A stretch of 64,000 nucleotides of DNA from Pannonibacter sp051860505 (GTDB lineage: Bacteria; Pseudomonadota; Alphaproteobacteria; Rhizobiales; Stappiaceae), in NCBI RefSeq assembly GCF_051860505.1, contig NZ_JBHYDX010000002.1, positions 219,109 to 283,108 of the forward strand, read 5' to 3'. The notes beneath the pieces were generated by a model. The model ran no database searches and was not told the DNA's origin. It saw nothing but the letters and a program-made list of their open reading frames with translations. A program made the translations under genes and the position numbers. Within the stretch, counting starts at the first letter, position 1; each line of letters opens with the position of its first letter. Positions 58,575-64,000 of the stretch are shown here, in pieces.

Positions 58575-59168
58575 AATTTCCAGATAAAACCTGTAAGTGC
58601 CGCCCTGCCTTCGAGGCGGACCATGTCCATCGAGCCTGTTTCAATGCGCTTCGGTCGGTCACATTTAGGTCCGGTCACATTTAGGCCCGGTCGCGTTTGG
58701 GACCTCATACCAATCCATATCTTTTCGCGCGCGCGTGACGGGCACACAAGCTCCCCGAGCACCACCACACCTGTGCCACACCATAAAGTCTGATAGCGCC
58801 CCCTGGTACATTGGCGATCAGGCATAGCTCTGGATCCACCTTACAAGTCTCGGAGACGTTTGCGTCAAACCACAAGCAGATCAACCCGCAGCTTGATATT
58901 GGCGGTGCCAGAATGCTCTCAAACTTTTGCCAAGTGAATTGAAGATGATGTAAATCAGCAAGACGATCAAAAAAATCAATAAATGTCGACAATTGAACAT
59001 GAAGGCCCTTCTGTCGCCGCGCTCATGCCAGATCACCGACACAATTGGCCAGTTGAGCCATAAAATGTTGCGCTGCGGGTTGACCAGGTCACCTAAGGCG
59101 TTAGGATTGACTGGAAGCGAAGTCCAATTTGATACGCTGATCTGTTGTTTTTGAAGAAGGAATTGACT
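58575..59168. other. 594-bp gap after tRNA-Gln with 16-bp tandem repeats
   Basis: No gene is supported. At 58656-58702 the unit CGGTCACATTTAGGTC occurs three times in tandem (58656-58671, 58672-58687, and 58688-58702 diverged). The region from 58750 to 59140 is A/T-richer than its surroundings. A 95-aa minus-strand frame (58705-58992) with a TTG start and no ribosome binding site is doubtful. The last 100 bases should contain the promoter of the Sel1 gene. Confidence 0.5.
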
Positions 59169-61625
59169 ATGACGATTTCATCCCGTCTCTCCCCTTTCCG
59201 AAATCTGCAGCTGCAGCCAGGCGCCTCACGCCGGCTGAACCTGGCCCTCGGCCGGAGCCTTTTCGTCACCACCGCGCTGCTGTTCGTCCAGCCTGGGGTT
59301 TCTACGGCTCAGGAGGCGCAGAAACCGGCGAGTATCAGTGAGTTGCGCCAGATCGTCCGCGACGGCGGCGCAGATGACGCGGTCCAGTCTGCACTGGCGC
59401 AGATCAAGGCCCGAGCCGAGGCCGGCGACAAGGATGCCCTTCATGCGATGGGCGATTTCTATTCGCGCGGCGGCGCCGTGCCGCAGGACCCGAAGTCGGC
59501 AATCGAGTTCCTGACCAAGGCAGTGGAAGCCGGCAACGTCTGGAGCAACGTCCGCCTTGGTGAGATCCACCGCGACGGCATCGGCGTCGACAAGGACCTC
59601 GCCAAGGCCTTCGCCTATTTCCAGGCTGCAGCCGACGGCGGCAACACCTCCGGCAAAATCGCCGTCGCTCGCGCCCTGATCAGCGGCCAAGGCACCGACG
59701 CCAACCCGGACCGGGGCCTTGCCCTGCTCACCGAAGTCGCCGAAACCGGCGACAAATGGGCGCTCTATACGCTTGGTGACCTCTACACCCGGGGCGGACC
59801 AATCGCCGTCGACGGCGCAAAGGCCATCGACTATCTCACGAAATCCGCCGAGGCCGGCAACAGCGGCGCCTATACGCGCCTAGGGGAAATCCACCGCGAT
59901 GGCATCGGCGTCGACAAGGACCTCGCCAAGGCTTTCGCTTACTTTCAAGCTGCCGCTGAGGCCGGCAACACCTCCGGCAAGATCGCCGTCGCTCGCGCCC
60001 TGATCAGCGGCCAAGGCACCGACGCCAACCCGGACCGGGGCCTTGCCCTGCTAACCGAAGTCGCCGAAACCGGCGACAAATGGGCACTCTACACGCTTGG
60101 CGACCTCTATACCCGTGGTGGAGCAATTCCCGTCGATGGAGCAAAGGCAACCGAGTTCCTGGCCAAGGCCGCAGAAGCCGACAATGTCGCCGGCTATGTC
60201 CGCCTTGGTGAGATCCACCGCGACGGCATTGGCGTCGACAAGGACCTCGCCAAGGCTTTCGGTTACTTCCAGTCTGCCGCCGAGGCTGGCAACACCTCAG
60301 GCAAGATCAATGTCGCCCGTGCCCTGATCAGCGGCCAGGGCACAGCACCAAACCCCGACCAGGGTCTCGCCGTCCTGACCGAAGCCGCCGAGACCGGCGA
60401 CCGGGGTGCGCTCTATACGCTCGGCGACCTCTACACCCGTGGCGGAGCAATCGCCGTGGACGGCGCAAAGGCCATCGACTATCTCACGAAATCCGCCGAG
60501 GCCGGCAACAGCGGCGCCTTTACGCGCCTAGGGGAAATCCACCGTGACGGCATCGGCGTTCCGGTCGATCCGGCCAAATCGCTCGTTTATTTCCGAGAAG
60601 CCGAAAACGCCGGCTCCTCAAGCGCCAGCCTGCGTCTGGCGGAGGCCGCTCTTTGGGGCTTTGGCGAGCCGCAGGATGTCGAAAAGGGGCTTGGCCTGCT
60701 GCGCGCTGCGGCAGACGCAGGGGATGTATCGGCAATGCTGTCCCTGTCAGATGTTCTGCTGCGCGGCGAACTGGTGCCGCCAGATGCGCCTGAAGGCCTG
60801 CGCCTCCTCCAGGCAGCAGCTGACACGGGCAATGTGACCGCCCTTCTGCGCCTAGGCTCGGCCTATCGCTATGGCACCGGCGTGCCGAAAAACCCGCAGA
60901 AGGCGCTGGCTGCTTATGAAAAGGCGGCAGCCGCCGGCAACAGCGGTGCGCTTCTGGACCTTGCCCGCGGCCACATGAACGGCGACTTTGGCCGCAGCTC
61001 CAGCCAGAAAGAGGCTCTGGCCTATGCCCGCAAGGCGGAAGGACTTGGCAACGCCGGGGCGACAGTGCTGCTGGCCGAGTGGGCACTTTATGGCAAGGGC
61101 CAGAAGCAGAATGTCCGCGCGGCCCTTGCAAGCCTGGAGACCGCTGCCAAGGCCGGCAACGCCGATGCCGCCCGCCGGCTGATCGGCCTCCACCGCAGCG
61201 GCGCCGGCAAGACGCTCAGTGCAAACCCGGCTAAAGCTAAGGCCGCGCTTGCTGCCTATGCTGAGCTGCTGACCCCGGCACAGCAGGCCCAGGAAGAGCT
61301 GTTGCTCCTCGGCACATCGGCCCGCACCCGCGCCGAATTCGAGGCCCTCGCCAAGGCCTTCAAGGCCGCGCCGCAATCAACCCGCATCGGCCTGCTCACC
61401 ACCTTGCGCTGGTCCAATGCCAATGCCTTTGTCTATCTGGTGCAGGACGAGTTGAAGGCACGCGGGCTTTACAAAGGCACGCTGAACGGATTGCTGACCC
61501 GGGACACCATCCGCGCTGTGACGACCCTGTGCGACAGCGGCCCCTCGGGCGACCGCTGCCGCAAAGGCCCGCTCTCGGGCGATGCCGCCCGCCTGATCGC
61601 CGTCCGCGTCGCCGCCGGCGCCTGA
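59169..61625 (+). CDS. Exported Sel1-repeat protein (818 aa)
   Basis: ATG at 59169 follows AAGAAGGA; the TTG at 59145 is less likely. A signal peptide-like segment (residues 29-50, SLFVTTALLFVQPGVSTAQ) is followed by some 17 Sel1-type repeats of about 36 residues (A-x2-LG-x2-Y-x-R-G pattern). The C-terminus (YLVQDELKARGLYKGTLNGLLTRDTIRAVTTLCDSG) resembles a peptidoglycan-binding-like repeat. Three repeats of 108 residues are nearly identical at DNA level (see repeat feature). It is likely periplasmic or secreted, a scaffold in envelope processes. Function unknown. Confidence 0.85.
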   Translation: MTISSRLSPFRNLQLQPGASRRLNLALGRSLFVTTALLFVQPGVSTAQEAQKPASISELRQIVRDGGADDAVQSALAQIKARAEAGDKDALHAMGDFYSRGGAVPQDPKSAIEFLTKAVEAGNVWSNVRLGEIHRDGIGVDKDLAKAFAYFQAAADGGNTSGKIAVARALISGQGTDANPDRGLALLTEVAETGDKWALYTLGDLYTRGGPIAVDGAKAIDYLTKSAEAGNSGAYTRLGEIHRDGIGVDKDLAKAFAYFQAAAEAGNTSGKIAVARALISGQGTDANPDRGLALLTEVAETGDKWALYTLGDLYTRGGAIPVDGAKATEFLAKAAEADNVAGYVRLGEIHRDGIGVDKDLAKAFGYFQSAAEAGNTSGKINVARALISGQGTAPNPDQGLAVLTEAAETGDRGALYTLGDLYTRGGAIAVDGAKAIDYLTKSAEAGNSGAFTRLGEIHRDGIGVPVDPAKSLVYFREAENAGSSSASLRLAEAALWGFGEPQDVEKGLGLLRAAADAGDVSAMLSLSDVLLRGELVPPDAPEGLRLLQAAADTGNVTALLRLGSAYRYGTGVPKNPQKALAAYEKAAAAGNSGALLDLARGHMNGDFGRSSSQKEALAYARKAEGLGNAGATVLLAEWALYGKGQKQNVRAALASLETAAKAGNADAARRLIGLHRSGAGKTLSANPAKAKAALAAYAELLTPAQQAQEELLLLGTSARTRAEFEALAKAFKAAPQSTRIGLLTTLRWSNANAFVYLVQDELKARGLYKGTLNGLLTRDTIRAVTTLCDSGPSGDRCRKGPLSGDAARLIAVRVAAGA
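59562..60533 (+). repeat. Three tandem 324-bp repeats within the Sel1 gene
   Basis: The segment encoding GEIHRDGIGVDKDLAKAF begins at 59562, 59886 and 60210, and the next partial copy begins at 60534, a constant spacing of 324 bp (108 residues). Long stretches are identical between units, indicating recent duplication or gene conversion. Confidence 0.85.
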
Positions 61626-62060
61626 ACGTACTCCGCCCGGTCCGGCAGGCACGGCTTGCCGGACTGGGCGCATGATCGAGTGCCAGAGCGGGTGCCTGAG
61701 CGGGTACCTAAACGAGTGCCGAGCGTGCGTCGGACCGCTTGCCTGACCCTGCGTGCGCCGCCTCCCCTTGGCGTCATCCCGGGCGGAGCGCAGCGAAGAC
61801 CCGTGACCGGAGAGCCCAAGGCTTTCAAACCCTTGCCCAACCAACCCCGGTTGATCGCTGGCTGGTTTCGACCCAAAGCCCGCTCGCCGGATGTGTCCAG
61901 ACGTTCTGGCAGGCTCCAGAATTCAGCAGCACGCCCCTGCACGCAAAACCTGCGCGAATGCGCAAAACCACCCCTGGATGCAAACTTATCCCCGGTCTGC
62001 CGCACCGTGAGACACTCGAGCTGTTCCCGCTCTCCGGGAACGGCAACAGGAGTGTCATGA
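61626..62060. other. 435-bp intergenic gap with half REP-like element
   Basis: No gene is supported. Near 61680-61730 an imperfect 12-bp tandem repeat (units like GTGCCAGAGCGG, GTGCCTGAGCGG, GTACCTAAACGA) is visible. A half element GTCATCCCGG... begins at 61773 and matches the left arm of the repeat at 51964 but has no matching right arm. The final 60 bases should contain the capsid gene promoter (GGAG at 62049-62052 is its ribosome binding site). Confidence 0.5.
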
Positions 62061-63431
62061 ATGAGTGAACCGAACACGCCACAGGATGGTCTTCTTGAAT
62101 ATGGTACCCCCGTCGGCGGGCTGGAACTGCGTGCCGAACCCGACGACGACCACGCGCCCTATCGCAGGCCGGGCATGCCGTTTCTGGAAACCAAGGCCTA
62201 TATGCAGCCCGCCTTGGCTGAGGCTCGCCCCGACCCGCAGGTGGAAGGTCTGGCCCGGGTGCTGGACGAGCACCGGCGCAGCTTCGAGGAGTTCAAGCAG
62301 GCAAATGACCAGCAGCTTCTGGAGCTGAAATCCCTGCGCGGCCCCGATGTTCTCACCGAAGACAAGCTGAAGCGCGTCGAACGGCGCATGGACGATCTCG
62401 CCCTGACCGTGCGGCGCATGCACCTCCATGGCGGCGAAGCATACGAGGACCCGGACAAGATCGAACTGAAGAGTGCGATCGACAATTATGTCCGCCGCGG
62501 CCGCACCGATGGCTTCCATGCGCTGGAGACACGGGGCATGTCCGTCGGATCTGAAGCCGATGGCGGCTATCTCGTCCATCCGGAAATGGAAAAGGCGTTG
62601 TTTGCGCGTCTGCGCAAGGACACGCCAATCCGTGCCCTCGCCAGTCAACTGACCATTTCGACGGGGCTCTACAAGCGCCCCTTCGTGATCAGTGGCCCAG
62701 GCGCCGGCTGGGTGGCGGAAACCCAGGTCCGGCCGACCACCTCCAGCCCGCAAATCGCTGAACTGAACTTCCCGACGCATGAACTTTATGCCTGCCCCGT
62801 GGCAACCAAGCAGTTGCTCGATGACGGCGTCATCGACATCGAGGCCTGGCTGGCGGTGGAGCTCTATTCGGCCTTCTGCGCCCAGGAGGCGACCGCCTTC
62901 ATCACCGGCAATGGCACATCGCAGCCGAGAGGAATTTTATCCTATCCACAAGTCAACCCAGAAGCGGCTGGCTTTGGTGAAGTGGGCACGCTGGTGACCG
63001 GCGCGAATGGCGGCTTCAAGGCGGATGCCCCGATCGACTGCCTGATGGATCTGGTCCATTCCCTGCCAGCTGTCTATCGTAAGAACGCCGCCTTCCTGAT
63101 GAACCGCATGACGCTCAGCGCCATGCGGCGGCTGAAGACCGAGAGCGGAGACTATCTCTACCAGACACGGATGTCCGACAAGCTGGAGGAGACGCTGATG
63201 GGCTTTCCCTTGGTGGAATGCGACGACATGCCGGGGATCAGCCCGGGCAGCACCGCAATCGCCTTTGCTGATTTCCAGCGGGCCTATCTCATCATTGACC
63301 GCCAGGGCATCCAGATCCTGCGCGATCCCTATTCGGCCAAGCCCTACATCACCTTCTATGCCACCATGCGCGTCGGCGGCGGCATTGCTGATTTCAACGC
63401 CATACGGCTCTTGAAGTTCGCGGCCAGCTGA
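62061..63431 (+). CDS. HK97-family phage major capsid protein, isolated (456 aa)
   Basis: An N-terminal helical scaffold-like region (residues 70-125, LARVLDEHRRSFEEFKQANDQQLLELKSL) precedes the HK97-fold core: GGYLVHPEMEKALFARLRKDTPIRALASQLTISTGLYKRPF, AAFLMNRMTLSAMRRLKTESGDYL, and FADFQRAYLIIDRQGIQILRDPYSAKPYITFYATMRVGGGIADFNAIRLLKFA. It is close in form to gene-transfer-agent capsids (RcGTA g5). No portal, protease, terminase or tail gene lies nearby, so it is an orphan: GTA remnant, prophage remnant or reused shell protein. Confidence 0.9.
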   Translation: MSEPNTPQDGLLEYGTPVGGLELRAEPDDDHAPYRRPGMPFLETKAYMQPALAEARPDPQVEGLARVLDEHRRSFEEFKQANDQQLLELKSLRGPDVLTEDKLKRVERRMDDLALTVRRMHLHGGEAYEDPDKIELKSAIDNYVRRGRTDGFHALETRGMSVGSEADGGYLVHPEMEKALFARLRKDTPIRALASQLTISTGLYKRPFVISGPGAGWVAETQVRPTTSSPQIAELNFPTHELYACPVATKQLLDDGVIDIEAWLAVELYSAFCAQEATAFITGNGTSQPRGILSYPQVNPEAAGFGEVGTLVTGANGGFKADAPIDCLMDLVHSLPAVYRKNAAFLMNRMTLSAMRRLKTESGDYLYQTRMSDKLEETLMGFPLVECDDMPGISPGSTAIAFADFQRAYLIIDRQGIQILRDPYSAKPYITFYATMRVGGGIADFNAIRLLKFAAS

Positions 63432-63458
63432 TCGCAGAAACCCGCTGAAACCCCTCAA

Positions 63459-63486
63459 GTCCGGCCCGTCCTGCGACGGGTCGGAC
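63459..63486 (+). terminator. Hairpin after capsid gene
   Basis: GTCCGGCCCGTC and GACGGGTCGGAC (63459-63470 and 63475-63486) pair over 12 bp with one G-U and a 4-nt loop. No T-run follows, so it is a possible factor-dependent or weak terminator. Confidence 0.45.
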
Positions 63487-63786
63487 ACCCCCAGGCTAGC
63501 CACGGCCGCCAGCGGGGGCCGCCGATGCCTTAACCTTGATCAAACGTTAAGCGGAACACGCCTCTCCCCGCGGCAACGGCGAATTGAAACCGACATTAAA
63601 CTCGGGTAACACAAAGTCTAGGCGGCTTGCTCCGTTGCAAACACACGCGCAAACCTCTGGAATGAGTGCAAGATCCACCCCGCGCCGTCGACAGCCTGGA
63701 ATTTCCCGGGGCTGGGCACAGGGTCTACGGTTCCGGCACAGCATTTGCTTTAAGTTCAGTGCCATACGTTTGGTCGGGATTTTGAC

Positions 63787-64000
63787 ATGAAGATTGCGAT
63801 GATCGGCTCCGGCTATGTGGGCCTTGTTTCCGGTGCCTGCCTTGCGGATTTCGGCCATGAGGTGACCTGTGTCGACAAGGCCGTCGACAAGATCGAGGCG
63901 CTGAAGCGCGGCGAGATCCCGATCTTCGAGCCGGGGCTTGACCAGCTGGTCGCCACCAACGTCAAGGCCGGGCGCCTGTCCTTCACCACCGATCTCTCCG
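63787..64000 (+). CDS. UDP-glucose 6-dehydrogenase (5' part; continues beyond window)
   Basis: MKIAMIGSGYVGLVSGACLADFGHEVTCVDKAVDKIEALKRGEIPIFEPGLDQLV is the NAD-binding N-terminus (GSGYVGL) of the UDP-glucose/GDP-mannose dehydrogenase family, here of the UDP-glucose type. It oxidises UDP-glucose to UDP-glucuronate for envelope polysaccharides. 71 codons are visible. 63487-63786 upstream is non-coding and holds its promoter. Confidence 0.9.
   Translation, partial: MKIAMIGSGYVGLVSGACLADFGHEVTCVDKAVDKIEALKRGEIPIFEPGLDQLVATNVKAGRLSFTTDLS

Noticed and set aside
58705..58992. 95-aa minus-strand frame after tRNA-Gln
   Set aside because: TTG start, no ribosome binding site, no family; left as doubtful rather than annotated.

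Overview
The window is high-GC alphaproteobacterial DNA. Its right quarter (about 48-64 kb) is ordinary chromosome: guaA, a MarR regulator, a TPR protein, rsmB, guaB, rlmE, a Ppx/GppA phosphatase, tRNA-Gln(CTG), a Sel1-repeat protein, an orphan HK97-type capsid gene and the start of a UDP-glucose dehydrogenase gene. The gene set and the GTCATCCCGG-type palindromic repeats suggest a Hyphomonadaceae-like host; that placement is inference.

The left three quarters (1-48,085) is an integrative and conjugative element (ICE) with a Tn4371-like, P-type (Trb) backbone. It stops at the 3' end of guaA, where a P4-type tyrosine integrase and an AlpA-like regulator sit. The other end lies left of position 1. 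Layout: 1-5.3 kb holds an ArdC-like antirestriction protein, a frameshifted HEPN-like ORF, a large ParB and small conserved proteins. 5.4-12 kb holds a methyltransferase/Strawberry-notch helicase (DarB-like), a Toprim protein and a SLOG/DUF2493 protein. 12-16.6 kb holds a membrane protein, ssb, a 55-aa protein, an XRE regulator and a frameshifted DUF2285-type gene. 16.6-20.9 kb holds a plasmid-like repA-parA-RHH module, DUF2840, the TraF peptidase, DUF736 and a VirB1-like transglycosylase. 21-25.4 kb holds the relaxase, TraG coupling protein and a CopG protein. 33.2-42.8 kb holds trbBCDEJ-K-LFGI and DUF2274. 46.3-47.8 kb holds alpA and int.

Two cargo blocks interrupt the backbone. Cargo 1 (25.4-32.6 kb), between traG and trbB, carries a LysR regulator, DUF1272, a GNAT acetyltransferase, an MFS exporter, an LLM flavin oxidoreductase, a GST, an internally deleted MFS gene and a divergent LysR. 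Cargo 2 (42.7-46.2 kb) carries an MFS exporter, a LysR that is a clear paralogue of the one in cargo 1, and a divergent MmyB-like regulator. A DUF2274 fragment at the edge of cargo 1 matches the intact DUF2274-LysR junction of cargo 2, so one block was probably pieced together by recombination between related ICEs.

The main non-coding findings are: (i) one leader motif repeated upstream of three early ICE genes; (ii) a replication origin (DnaA boxes, three iterons, AT-rich direct repeats) embedded in the repA reading frame; (iii) a mutually exclusive hairpin arrangement between guaA and int that looks like an attenuator or a set of Int/Xis sites; (iv) a hairpin overlapping the ribosome binding site of the 55-aa gene; (v) a candidate oriT just before the relaxase. 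All function and structure statements come from reading the sequence; no searches or folding programs were run.
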